From Nonomuraea cavernae (lineage in GTDB: Bacteria > Actinomycetota > Actinomycetes > Streptosporangiales > Streptosporangiaceae), in contig NZ_BMNH01000012.1 of assembly GCF_014646355.1 (NCBI RefSeq), positions 124,001 to 188,000 of the forward strand: DNA of 64,000 nucleotides. The letters run 5' to 3'. The position numbers and the translations under genes were made by a program. Shown here piece by piece: positions 1-8,110 of the stretch; the stretch's first letter is position 1, and each line of letters starts with the position of its first letter. Under the pieces are notes generated by a model. It was given only the letters and a program-made list of their open reading frames with translations. It had not been told where the DNA came from and did no database searches.

Positions 1-993
1 CGCCTGGAAGCCGCCCAGCGGGCGGCCGAACTGCCTGCGCTCGGTGAGGTAGGTCACCGCGTGCCGCAGCGCGCCCTGGGTGACGCCGAGTTGCAGGGCC
101 GCCAGGGCGACGGCGGCGTGTTCGAGGGTCCACGCGACGGCTCCGCCGCCGGGCGTCCCGACCGCCTGCGCGGGCGCGCCGGTCAGGGTGAGGTTGCCGG
201 CCAGGTCGTGCGTGGTGGTCTCGGCCCGTTCCCAGACGACGCCCTCGGCGCCGGACTCGACCAGGAACAGCCCCGGCCCGTGCTCGGTGGCGGCTGAGAC
301 CAGCACATGACTCGCGCCGAACGGCGACGGGACCACGGCCTTCGTCCCGGTCAGCCGCCACCCATCGCCATCCGGTACCCCGTCGCCGTCCCGCGCGCTG
401 CTGTCCCGACCAGCACCGTCCCGACCAGCACCGTCCCGACCAGCACCGTCCCGACCAGCACCGTCCCGACCAGCACCGTCCCGACCAGCACCGTCCCGAC
501 CAGCACCGTCCCGACCGGCGGCATTCCGACCGGCGTCGTCTCGCGCGCTCTCGTCCCGACCTGCGGCCTGCCGGTGGGCGGCGCAGGCCGGGTGGGCCGG
601 GTCGGCGGGGCCGAACTCCTCCAGCGCGAGGGTGAGCCGGGAGGTGCCGTCCACCACGCCGGGCAGCAGGGTCGCGCGCTGCGCGGGCGTGCCGTGCCCG
701 GCGATCGCGAGGGCCGCGACGGCGGCCGGCCACAGCGGGACCGGCGCCACGAACCGGCCCTGCTCCTCCAGCAGGACGCAGAGCGCGGCCAGGCCGAGCC
801 CGGCCCCGCCCGCCTCTTCCGGCGCGGCGATCCCGAGCAGGCCCGCCTTGCCCAGCTCCGACCAGAGCTCCTCGTCGAGGTGGGTCTCGGAGCTCTCGGC
901 GGCACGGACGCGGTCGGTGGTGGCGCGGTCGGTGAGGATCTCGCGCGCCAGAGCGCGAACCTCTTCGAGCTCCTCGTCCAGGGTGAAGTCCAT
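1..993 (-). CDS. Acyl-CoA dehydrogenase, FadE27/ChsE5-like (partial)
   Basis: The gene starts at ATG 993 (MDFTLDEELEEVRALAREIL) and runs off the left edge after about 331 codons. The N-terminal alpha-helical domain is followed by a beta domain and the QFGRPLGGFQ motif at the truncated end, which is diagnostic of acyl-CoA dehydrogenases. Residues of about 140-199 are an inserted low-complexity stretch of GRDGA repeats between the helical and beta domains. Its ATG overlaps the stop of the MaoC/OB-fold gene (TGATG), so it is translationally coupled. The order ligase, dehydrogenase, hydratase, dehydrogenase resembles the mycobacterial fadD17-fadE26-fadE27 locus, where the two dehydrogenases form an alpha2beta2 enzyme acting on steroid side-chain CoA esters. 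The dehydrogenase assignment is firm; the steroid substrate is inferred from context. Confidence 0.85.
   Translation of the reverse strand, partial: MDFTLDEELEEVRALAREILTDRATTDRVRAAESSETHLDEELWSELGKAGLLGIAAPEEAGGAGLGLAALCVLLEEQGRFVAPVPLWPAAVAALAIAGHGTPAQRATLLPGVVDGTSRLTLALEEFGPADPAHPACAAHRQAAGRDESARDDAGRNAAGRDGAGRDGAGRDGAGRDGAGRDGAGRDGAGRDGAGRDSSARDGDGVPDGDGWRLTGTKAVVPSPFGASHVLVSAATEHGPGLFLVESGAEGVVWERAETTTHDLAGNLTLTGAPAQAVGTPGGGAVAWTLEHAAVALAALQLGVTQGALRHAVTYLTERRQFGRPLGGFQA
396..560. repeat. 15-bp in-frame minisatellite
   Basis: Seven perfect head-to-tail copies of CAGCACCGTCCCGAC occupy 411-515. A degenerate copy precedes them (396-410) and three degenerate copies follow (516-560). Read on the minus strand each unit encodes Gly-Arg-Asp-Gly-Ala, inserted in frame inside the acyl-CoA dehydrogenase. 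The unit length is a multiple of three, so copy-number change would not break the reading frame. Confidence 0.95.
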
Positions 994-2111
994 CAGTGGT
1001 GATCCTCCTGCGCGACCGGCCGGAACACGGGAAGTGAGAGACCGGGGTCCGCGTCGAGCCAGTCGAGCGTGACCGGCAGGTCGATCTCGACCTCGTCCGG
1101 GGTGACGCCGGCCAGGTTGGTGATGAGCCGGGTGCCTTCCGCGAGCTCCACGACCGCGACGACCAGCGGGTACTCGAACGCCGGATGACGTGGGTGGTGG
1201 CTGACCACGAAGCTGTGAACGTGCCCGCGGCCGGACGCCTCGACGGTGTCCCAGTCGAACGAGCCGCACTCCGGGCAGCAGGGGCCGGGCGGATGGCGCA
1301 ACGCCTGGCACGCGGCGCAGCGCTGGATGACCAGCCGGTGCTCACGCGCCGCCTCGAACCAGAACGCGTTGTCCCGGTTCACCGCCGGCCGCGGCCTGAG
1401 CGCCTCCGGCGGGGTCTCCGGGGTGTCCGCCGGAGATGGCGGCGTGGGGCGCCTCTGGGGGCGGAAGCGCAGGGTGCGCCAGCGCTGCACCGCGACCGTC
1501 TCGCCGTTCTGGTCCGTGTAGGTGCGTACGGTGGTCACGAACCGGCCGGGGCCGAGGGCGGTGACCTTCTCAGGGGAGATCGACTCGACGACCTCCCGCA
1601 CGCTGACGTGGTCGCCGGGCACCAGCTCGCGGTGGAACTCGAACTCCGAGTCGGTCGCCACGACCGAGGTGTAGCCGCCCTCGCCGAGCAGGGCGGCGAG
1701 TTCCTCGGAGCCCGGGCCGCCGCTCCGGCCCGCCACGGTGGCGGCGTACCCACGCATCGTCCACGCCTGCGTCATCGACGCGGGCGCGACGATCCCCGGC
1801 CGGCCGCTCGCGCGGGCCGCCTCCTCGTCCTGGTAGACGGGGTTGCCGTCGCCCATGGCCTCGGCCCAGTGGCGGATCATCGGCGCGTTGACCGGGTCGG
1901 GACCGGGCCTGGGCGGCACGATCTCGCGGCCGGTGAAGGCCAGCAGCCGCTCCTCGTACCCGTCAACGGCCACCGGCCCGGACGGGCTGACGTCGTCGGC
2001 CACCTGCTCGAACGCGCTGCCGCCGTCGGCCACAGCCCCGGACGCGCTGCCGCCACCGGCCACCGCCCCGGGCGTGCCGCGGTCGTCGCTGACCGGCTGG
2101 GGCGCGCTCAC
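993..2111 (-). CDS. MaoC-like hydratase / DUF35 OB-fold fusion (ChsH2-like)
   Basis: This 372-residue protein starts at GTG 2111, which overlaps the TGA of the upstream dehydrogenase (GTGA). Residues 1-38 are low-complexity (Ala/Gly/Val/Asp-rich). Residues of about 40-190 are a MaoC-type hot-dog domain, and 220-372 are a DUF35 OB-fold with a rubredoxin-like Zn ribbon (CAAC...CPEC near residues 267-284). The same architecture is seen in ChsH2, which pairs with ChsH1 to hydrate steroid side-chain enoyl-CoAs and recruits the aldolase Ltp2 through its DUF35 domain. No ChsH1 or Ltp2 gene is visible here; they may lie left of the window. The domain call is strong, the pathway role is inferred from operon context. 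Confidence 0.8.
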   Translation of the reverse strand: MSAPQPVSDDRGTPGAVAGGGSASGAVADGGSAFEQVADDVSPSGPVAVDGYEERLLAFTGREIVPPRPGPDPVNAPMIRHWAEAMGDGNPVYQDEEAARASGRPGIVAPASMTQAWTMRGYAATVAGRSGGPGSEELAALLGEGGYTSVVATDSEFEFHRELVPGDHVSVREVVESISPEKVTALGPGRFVTTVRTYTDQNGETVAVQRWRTLRFRPQRRPTPPSPADTPETPPEALRPRPAVNRDNAFWFEAAREHRLVIQRCAACQALRHPPGPCCPECGSFDWDTVEASGRGHVHSFVVSHHPRHPAFEYPLVVAVVELAEGTRLITNLAGVTPDEVEIDLPVTLDWLDADPGLSLPVFRPVAQEDHH

Positions 2112-3274
2112 GCTCCACGTCCCATCCGGGGCAGGCCGAGCCCCTGGGTGGCGACCATGTCGCGCAGAACCTCGTTCACGCCGCCGCCGAAGGTGTTGAC
2201 GATCCCCTGCCGGGACAGTTGCTCGATCTGACCGGCGAGCACGGCGCCCGGTGAGCCGGGCCGGATCCGGCCGGCCGCGCCGAGGATCTGCGACAGCGTC
2301 CGCTGCACGTCGATGTGCGTCTCGGTGCCGTACACCTTGGCCGCGCCCGCGTCGGCGCCGGACAGCGCGTCCCGCGCGACGGCCGCGGTCATCTTCCAGT
2401 TCATCAGCCGCATCGCCTCCAGCCGCGCGTACGTGCGCGCGAGGTCGCGTTGCACCCAGGGCAGCTCGATGGCGCCGTTGTCGCGGGCCCAGCCGAGGAC
2501 CTGCTCCCAGAGCTGGATCATCCGGCCGCCGAGCGCGGCCAGGCCGACCCGCTCGTGGTTGAGCTGGTGGGTGATGAGTTTCCAGCCGCCGTTGACCTCG
2601 CCGACGAGGTTGCCGGCGGGCACCCGTACGCCGCCGTAGTAGGTGGCCGTGACGACCATGCCGCCGACGCACTGGATGGGACTCCAGGAGAATCCGGGGG
2701 CGTCGGTGGGGACGATCAGGATCGAGATGCCCCGGTGCTTGGGCGCGTCCTGGTCGGTGCGACAGGCCAGCCACACGTAGTCGGCGGTGTTCGCGCCGCT
2801 GGTGAAGATCTTGCTGCCGTCGATGACCCACTCGTCGCCGTCCCTGACCGCGCGGGTGGTGAGGGAGGCCAGGTCGGTGCCCGCGTCCGGCTCGGTGTAG
2901 CCGATGGCGAAGACGATGTCGCCGGACAGCATGCCGGGCAGGAACCTGTCGCGCTGCTCGGCCGAGCCGTGGCTCATCAGGGTCGGGCCGACGGTGTTGA
3001 CGGTGACGAACGGGAAGGGCAGCCCGGCCCGCTGGACCTCGTCGAAGAAGACGTACTGCTCCTCGATCGAGCGGCCCTGCCCGCCGTACTCGGCCGGCCA
3101 GCCGATGCCGAGCCAGCCGTCGGCGCCGAGGCGACTGGTCACCTCGCGGAAGCGGGGACCTCCCACGCCCTCCTCACCGGCCCGGCGCCGCTCGTCCTCG
3201 GTCAGCAGCCCCGCGAAGTACTCCCGCAGCTCGGTGCGCAGCCGCCGATGCGCGGGGGTCTCGCGCAGATCCAT
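2108..3274 (-). CDS. Acyl-CoA dehydrogenase, FadE26/ChsE4-like
   Basis: This 388-residue protein has the normal length for a single acyl-CoA dehydrogenase. The start is ATG 3274 (MDLRETPAHRRL), preceded by a strong GGAGGAGAA ribosome site; a longer frame reading upstream lacks one. The flavin/substrate loop IGYTEPDAGTDLASLTTRA and the strand motif KIFTSGANTADYVWLACRTD are typical of the family. It lies 39 bp downstream of the acyl-CoA ligase gene and overlaps the MaoC/OB-fold gene. It probably pairs with the dehydrogenase at the left edge, as FadE26 and FadE27 do, to oxidise a side-chain acyl-CoA; the pairing is inference. Confidence 0.85.
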   Translation of the reverse strand: MDLRETPAHRRLRTELREYFAGLLTEDERRRAGEEGVGGPRFREVTSRLGADGWLGIGWPAEYGGQGRSIEEQYVFFDEVQRAGLPFPFVTVNTVGPTLMSHGSAEQRDRFLPGMLSGDIVFAIGYTEPDAGTDLASLTTRAVRDGDEWVIDGSKIFTSGANTADYVWLACRTDQDAPKHRGISILIVPTDAPGFSWSPIQCVGGMVVTATYYGGVRVPAGNLVGEVNGGWKLITHQLNHERVGLAALGGRMIQLWEQVLGWARDNGAIELPWVQRDLARTYARLEAMRLMNWKMTAAVARDALSGADAGAAKVYGTETHIDVQRTLSQILGAAGRIRPGSPGAVLAGQIEQLSRQGIVNTFGGGVNEVLRDMVATQGLGLPRMGRGA

Positions 3275-3313
3275 GTTCCGTTCTCCTCCTGAGTTCGCCA
3301 AGGCCGTGGGTGG

Positions 3314-4969
3314 CTAGGGCAGGAACCGCTGTCGTCCGTTGGCCGCGAACTCGGCGCGCAGCGCGGCCTTGTCCTCGCCGGTCATCGGGACGTAGTCGGG
3401 AGCGCCGCGCCCGCTCCAGCGGTGGACCTGGTCGCCGGTCCGCCAGCCGTCGTGCTGGATCTCCTTCTTGCGCAGCTTGCCGGAGCCGGTGGCCGGCAGC
3501 GCGTGGGAGACCCGGACGAAGCGCGGCGCCCCCTTGGTGCCGAGGTCTGCCTGCTCCGCCAGGAAGGCGGGCAGGGCGAGGTCCTCGAAGGCGGTGCCTT
3601 CGGGGATCTCGATGGCGGCCATCACCTGGTCGCCGGAGCGCGGGTCGGGCACGGCGAAGGCCGCCGCCGCCACGATCCGCGGGTGCCGGCGCAGGACGCG
3701 TTCGGTGAGCAGGGCGGAGATGTTCTCGCCGTCCACCCGGATCCAGTCACCGGAGCGTCCGGCGAAGTGCAGGTAGCCGGCCTCGTCGAGATAGCCGAGG
3801 TCGCCGGTCCAGTACCAGCCGTGGCGGACCCGTTCGGCGTCGGCGGCGGCGTTGTTGTAGTAGCCCTCGAACCTGGCCGCGCCGTCGACGTCCACGATCT
3901 CGCCGATGGCCGCTTCGGCGTTGGTCACCCGGCCGTGCTCGTCGAGCAGCGCGGGCGGGCAGGTCTCCCGGGTCTCCGGGCAGACCACTCTGACCCCGGC
4001 GTGGGCGGGCCTGCCGAGCGCGCCCGGCGGCCCCTCCGGGGCCAGTGTGATCAGGCCGGAGCCCTCGCTGGACCCGTAGGCCTCGATGAGCCGGCAGCCG
4101 AAGCGGCGCAGGAAGGCGGCCTGGTCCTCCGGTGACGCCTCGGTGCCGAAGGCGTGGGTGAGCGGGTTGTCGGCGTCGCCGGGGGTCTCCGGCGTGGCCA
4201 GGACGTACGCGATGGCCTTGCCGACGTAGGTGAAGAACGTGGCGCCGTAGAAGCGGACGTCGGGCAGGAACCGGGAGGCGGAGAACTTCGGCACGAGGGT
4301 GACGGTCGCGCCCGCGACGAGCGACGGCGCCCACAGGCCCATCACCGCGTTGCCGTGGAAGAGCGGCATGCAGCAGTAGGTCACGTCGTGCCGCCGGACG
4401 TCATACTTGCCGGAGTTGGCGTACCCGAGCCTGGCGAGCCGGCCCTGGGAGCAGCGGGCCGCCTTGGAGGCCCCGGTGGTGCCGGAGGTGAACAGCAGCA
4501 GCAGCTGCGCCTCGGGCGTGATGTCCGGCTCGCGGTACGGCTCGCGCGCCTGGGCGGCGAGCCGCGCCGCGTAGTCCGGGCCGTCGACGACCAGGAACCG
4601 GTCGCGAGGGACGCCGAGATCGAGGCCGTCGAGCAGGCGCAGGCCGGCCTCGTCGGTGACGACGAGCATCGGGTCGGTGTGCCTGACCTCCCGCTCCAGG
4701 GTGGAACCGCGCCGGGTGGGGTTGATGCCGACGATGGTGGCGCCGCAGAGGGCCGCCGCGCCGAGCCAGAAGACGTACTCGGGCACGTTGTCGAGCAGGA
4801 CCCCGATGTGGAACGGGCCGTCGGCGCGCAGTTCGCGCGCCAGGCGGGCGCGGGCCGCGCTCTCGCGCACCACCTCGTCCCAGGTCCAGGTGCGCTCGCG
4901 GGTCCGCAGCCCGGGGTGGTCGTCGCCGGCCCGGTCGAGCAGCAGGTCGGCGATGGTGTCTCGTCGCAC
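3314..4969 (-). CDS. Acyl-CoA ligase, FadD17-like
   Basis: This is a 551-residue AMP-forming acyl-CoA synthetase starting at GTG 4969 with a GAGGAGA ribosome site. The phosphate-binding loop reads LLFTSGTTGASKAA, the adenylate-binding motif is EAYGSSEG, and the hinge and C-terminal catalytic Lys region reads LPATGSGKLRKKEI. It would activate a carboxylic acid to its CoA ester using ATP. Order and similarity to FadD17 suggest a steroid side-chain acid as substrate. It sits 15 bp after the reductase gene in the same operon. The enzyme class is certain, the substrate inferred. Confidence 0.85.
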   Translation of the reverse strand: MRRDTIADLLLDRAGDDHPGLRTRERTWTWDEVVRESAARARLARELRADGPFHIGVLLDNVPEYVFWLGAAALCGATIVGINPTRRGSTLEREVRHTDPMLVVTDEAGLRLLDGLDLGVPRDRFLVVDGPDYAARLAAQAREPYREPDITPEAQLLLLFTSGTTGASKAARCSQGRLARLGYANSGKYDVRRHDVTYCCMPLFHGNAVMGLWAPSLVAGATVTLVPKFSASRFLPDVRFYGATFFTYVGKAIAYVLATPETPGDADNPLTHAFGTEASPEDQAAFLRRFGCRLIEAYGSSEGSGLITLAPEGPPGALGRPAHAGVRVVCPETRETCPPALLDEHGRVTNAEAAIGEIVDVDGAARFEGYYNNAAADAERVRHGWYWTGDLGYLDEAGYLHFAGRSGDWIRVDGENISALLTERVLRRHPRIVAAAAFAVPDPRSGDQVMAAIEIPEGTAFEDLALPAFLAEQADLGTKGAPRFVRVSHALPATGSGKLRKKEIQHDGWRTGDQVHRWSGRGAPDYVPMTGEDKAALRAEFAANGRQRFLP

Positions 4970-4983
4970 GGTGGTGGTTCTCC

Positions 4984-6201
4984 TCAGGCCCGCTCGGCCT
5001 GCCTGATCAGGGGCCCGGTCAGCACGCAGTGGGTGCCGCCGTAGATGGCGGTCATGCACTTGTTGCAGTGGATGCACAGGGACTTCACGTCGGCGTCGGC
5101 CCGCATCCGGTTGATCAGGTCGGGCTCGCGCAGCAGCGCCCGGGCCATCGCGACGAACTCGAAGCCCTCGCTCATCGCCTGGTCCATCACCTTCTTGTCG
5201 GTGATCCCGCCGAGCAGGATGAGCGGCATCCTGACCGCGGCGCGGATCTGCCGGGCGTCCTTGAGCAGGTAGGCGTCCTGGTAGGGGTAGGAGTGCAGCA
5301 GCCGCTTGCCGACGAGCTTGACCCCGAGCCTGATCGGCTGGGGCATGGCCGCCGCGAACTCCCGCAGCGGCGCCTCCCCCTTGAACAGGTACATGGGGTT
5401 CAGCAGTGAGCTGCCCGCGGTGAGCTCCAGGGCGTCGACGGAGCCGTCCTGCTCCAGCCACTGGGCGACCTGGATCGACTCGTCGAGCCAGAAGCCGCCG
5501 GGCACGCCGTCGTCCATGTTGAACTTGGCGGTGATCGCGATCCGGTCGCCGACGGCGTCGCGGACGGCGCGGGCGATGTCCCTGGACAGGCGGGCCCGGT
5601 TCGCCAGGCTGCCGCCGTACTCGTCCTTGCGGTGGTTGAGCCTGGGGCTGAGGAACGAGCTGGCGAGGTAGTTGTGCCCGAGGTGGATCTCGACGGCGTC
5701 GAAGCCGGCCTCGATCGCCATCGTGCCGGCGTGCCCGTGGGCCTGGACGATCCGCCGCAGGTCGTCGCGGCTGGCCGCGCGGGTGAAGCTGGTCGTCGTG
5801 GCGTGGAAGTGCCGGTTCGGCGCCAGCGCGGGCAGCCGGTTGGACTTGGGGTTGGCGACCGGGCCGGCGTGGCCGATCTGCGCGGCGACGGCCGCGCCCT
5901 CGGCGTGCACGGCGTCGGTCAGCTTGCGCAGGCCCGGCAGGGCCTCGGGCGTCCACTGGAGCTGCCGCGCGCTCGTACGCCCCTCGGGGGCGACGGCGCA
6001 GTAGGCCACGGTGGTCATGCCGACGCCGCCCGCCGCGTGGCGCACGTGAAACTCGATGAGCTCGTCGGTGACCAGGCTCTTGCGGCTCAGCCCCTCGTAC
6101 GTGGCCGCCTTGATGACGCGGTTGCGCAGGGTCACCGGACCGAGCTTCGCCGGGGCGAGCACGTCCGGCACGTCCTTGGCCGGGGGTGTCGTCTGAGTCA
6201 A
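4984..6201 (-). CDS. Old-yellow-enzyme family NADH:flavin oxidoreductase
   Basis: This 405-residue TIM-barrel flavoprotein lies in the OYE / 2,4-dienoyl-CoA reductase group. The start is taken as TTG 6201, which has GGAGGATCC upstream. The FMN-barrel motifs VRHAAGGVGMTTVAYCAV, the H-x2-N equivalent EIHLGHNYL and LLGGITDKK are visible. The C-terminal CIHCNKCM plus a further Cys resembles the Fe-S cluster binding site of the longer dienoyl-CoA reductases, but their C-terminal NAD domain is absent. It leads the operon with the FadD17/FadE26/FadE27-like genes, so it may reduce an unsaturated side-chain or ring intermediate. The transcript probably starts at a -10 at 6242-6247 below a regulon palindrome. 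Confidence 0.8.
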   Translation of the reverse strand: MTQTTPPAKDVPDVLAPAKLGPVTLRNRVIKAATYEGLSRKSLVTDELIEFHVRHAAGGVGMTTVAYCAVAPEGRTSARQLQWTPEALPGLRKLTDAVHAEGAAVAAQIGHAGPVANPKSNRLPALAPNRHFHATTTSFTRAASRDDLRRIVQAHGHAGTMAIEAGFDAVEIHLGHNYLASSFLSPRLNHRKDEYGGSLANRARLSRDIARAVRDAVGDRIAITAKFNMDDGVPGGFWLDESIQVAQWLEQDGSVDALELTAGSSLLNPMYLFKGEAPLREFAAAMPQPIRLGVKLVGKRLLHSYPYQDAYLLKDARQIRAAVRMPLILLGGITDKKVMDQAMSEGFEFVAMARALLREPDLINRMRADADVKSLCIHCNKCMTAIYGGTHCVLTGPLIRQAERA

Positions 6202-6276
6202 GGGGGATCCTCCGTCCGGACTCCGGATTGGAGCAAGGTCGACGTTAGTCAGCGGGATCCGCCGGGGATCGGCGAA

Positions 6277-6291
6277 TCCCGCTGACCGGGA
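6277..6291. promoter_or_regulatory. Regulon palindrome S1 (TCCCGCTGACCGGGA)
   Basis: This 15-bp inverted repeat lies 75 bp before the TTG of the reductase operon. On the minus strand it is followed, 29 bp on, by TAACGT (6247-6242) as a -10 candidate. It belongs to the family of 14 sites described in the findings. Confidence 0.8.
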
Positions 6292-6311
6292 GAGCGAGGG
6301 GGCGCGGCGGG

Positions 6312-6668
6312 TCAGTCCCGGCGCTCGCGCAGGGCCTCGGCGAGCTGATCGGCCTGCGCCTGCCCTTCCACGAGCTGGCGGAGCAGCCACAGGCGCAGCA
6401 CTCCGGCCACGGCCGCGGCGAGGTAGAGGGCGGCGCCCAGCACGGTGACGGAGACGCACGCCGTGGCGAGGATCTGGAAGGAGGCGATGTCGCGCGCGTC
6501 GTCCTGGCTGAGGGAGTTGTTGTAGGCGATGAGGGCGCCGACCACTCCGGCGACCATCAGCAGCGCGCCCAGCGCGCGTGCCTTGCCGTCGTGGCGGGAG
6601 CGGTCGGTCTTGAGTCTCATCCGCGCCACCTCCGACCTGAACTGCTCGCGTCGTTCCTCTGTCAGCAT
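6312..6668 (-). CDS. Small two-helix membrane protein
   Basis: This 118-residue protein starts at ATG 6668 behind an AGGAGG ribosome site that overlaps the end of livF. A charged N-terminal 28 residues (EERREQFRSEVARMRLKTDRSRHDGK) precedes two hydrophobic segments (about residues 31-48 and 63-90), followed by a charged C-terminal helix with QADQLAEALRERRD. I do not recognise a named family. It is the last gene of the ABC importer operon, which suggests an accessory or stabilising role at the membrane, but nothing in the sequence proves this. Confidence 0.7.
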   Translation of the reverse strand: MLTEERREQFRSEVARMRLKTDRSRHDGKARALGALLMVAGVVGALIAYNNSLSQDDARDIASFQILATACVSVTVLGAALYLAAAVAGVLRLWLLRQLVEGQAQADQLAEALRERRD

Positions 6669-6671
6669 GGT

Positions 6672-7382
6672 TCAACCTCCTAGATAGCCGCTGGACAGGT
6701 GGTCCTCGATCTCGCCGGGTGTGCCGACCGAGACGACGCGTCCGTTCAGCATCAGGGCCGCGGTGTCGGCGATGGGCAGCACGGCGCGGGCGAACTGCTC
6801 GGCCACCAGGACGGACAGTCCCTCGGCGACGAGCTGCGCCACGGTGTCGTACATCTGCGTCACGATCATGGGGGCGAGGCCCATGGACAGCTCGTCGAGC
6901 AGCAGGATCGCGGGAGCGGTGCCGAGGGCGCGCGACAGCGCGAGCATCTGCTGCTGGCCGCCGGACAGCGACCCGGCGAGCTGGTCGCGCCGTTCGCCGA
7001 GCATCGGGAAGCGGGTGTAGGCGGCCTCCTCCATGTCCCGCAGCCGGGTGCCGGTGCGGGTGGCGACCCACAGGTTCTCGCGGACGGTCAGGTTGGGGAA
7101 GATGCCCCGGCCCTCGGGGATGGAGCACACCCCGAGCCGCGCCGCGTCCTCGGCGGCCAGGCCGTTGACCCGCCTGCCGGCCAGCCTGAGCTCGCCTCCG
7201 GTGAGCGGCAGCAGGCCCGCGCAGACCTTCATGGTGGTGGACTTGCCGCCGCCGTTGGGGCCGAGCAGCGCGACCACCGAACCGGCCTCGACCCTGAGGT
7301 CCACTCCGCGCAGCACCTCGATCGGGCCATAGGCGGCGCGGGCGCCGGCCAGCTCCAGCAGCGGCGCCGGTTCGTCCTTCAT
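6672..7382 (-). CDS. Branched-chain-type ABC importer ATPase (LivF class)
   Basis: This 236-residue ATPase starts at ATG 7382, overlapping the end of the LivG-type gene by 4 bp. Walker A is GPNGGGKST (about residues 41-49), the signature is LSGGQQQM, and Walker B is ILLLDELSMGLAP, the LivF form. The C-terminal VSVGTPGEIEDHLSSGYLGG is also typical. It should energise the permease encoded upstream. In related transporters LivF and LivG form the ATPase heterodimer. The import substrate is not readable from the ATPase; a steroid or bile-acid-like molecule is suggested by the regulon site that heads the operon. Confidence 0.9.
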   Translation of the reverse strand: MKDEPAPLLELAGARAAYGPIEVLRGVDLRVEAGSVVALLGPNGGGKSTTMKVCAGLLPLTGGELRLAGRRVNGLAAEDAARLGVCSIPEGRGIFPNLTVRENLWVATRTGTRLRDMEEAAYTRFPMLGERRDQLAGSLSGGQQQMLALSRALGTAPAILLLDELSMGLAPMIVTQMYDTVAQLVAEGLSVLVAEQFARAVLPIADTAALMLNGRVVSVGTPGEIEDHLSSGYLGG

Positions 7383-8110
7383 GCCGAGACCTCCTCGGTG
7401 CCGATGTAGGCGGCGATGACCTGGGGCGACTCCTGGATCTCGCGGGGCGTGCCCGAGGCGATGACCGCGCCGTAGTCGAGGACGTGGATGGTGGAGCAGA
7501 GCCGCATCACCAGCGGCAGGTCGTGCTCGACCAGGCAGATCGCCAGCCCGTCGGCGGCGAGGCCGGTCAGCAGCCGGGCGAAGGCGTCGGTCTCGGCCTC
7601 GGTCTGGCCGGAGGCGGGCTCGTCCAGCAGCAGCACCCGGGGCGAGGTCATCAGGGCGCGGGCGACCTCGACGACGCGGGCCCGGCCGGTCGGGATGCCG
7701 GAGACGTCGAGGTCGGCGATGTCGCTCAGGCCGGTCAGCTCCAGGACGCGGTCGGTCTCCTTGCCGACGTCGGCGCGGTGCCCGCCGGCCCGCCGGATGT
7801 CTCCGGCGACCCTGACGTTGTCGCGCACCGACAGCGACAGGAACAGTTCGAGCCGCTGGAAGGTGCGCGCCAGGCCGAGCCGGGCCCGTCTGGCCGGCGG
7901 CAGCCGGGTGATGTCGGCGCCGTCGAGCAGCACCTGTCCGGCGTCGGGCCGCAGCAGGCCGGTGACCGTGTTGAACAGCGTCGTCTTCCCGGCGCCGTTC
8001 GGCCCGATCAGCCCGGTGATCCGGCCCGGCTCGATGCCGACGCTCACCTCGTCGACGGCGAGGTTGCCGCCGAAGCGGACGGTGATGCCCCGGGTCTCAA
8101 GCAATGGCAT
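7379..8110 (-). CDS. Branched-chain-type ABC importer ATPase (LivG class)
   Basis: This 243-residue ATPase has ATG 8110 and overlaps the permease gene by 14 bp. Walker A is GPNGAGKTT, Walker B is VLLLDEPASGQTEAET, and the H-loop lies in LVEHDLPLVM. In place of the canonical LSGGQ signature it has IPTGR, as in many actinobacterial LivG proteins, where the invariant Gly is kept. It forms the ATPase pair with the LivF-type subunit encoded next. Confidence 0.9.
   Translation of the reverse strand: MPLLETRGITVRFGGNLAVDEVSVGIEPGRITGLIGPNGAGKTTLFNTVTGLLRPDAGQVLLDGADITRLPPARRARLGLARTFQRLELFLSLSVRDNVRVAGDIRRAGGHRADVGKETDRVLELTGLSDIADLDVSGIPTGRARVVEVARALMTSPRVLLLDEPASGQTEAETDAFARLLTGLAADGLAICLVEHDLPLVMRLCSTIHVLDYGAVIASGTPREIQESPQVIAAYIGTEEVSA

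Noticed and set aside
411..515. Regular repeat array that could be mistaken for a CRISPR
   Set aside because: The 15-bp units are contiguous without spacers and lie in frame inside an acyl-CoA dehydrogenase.
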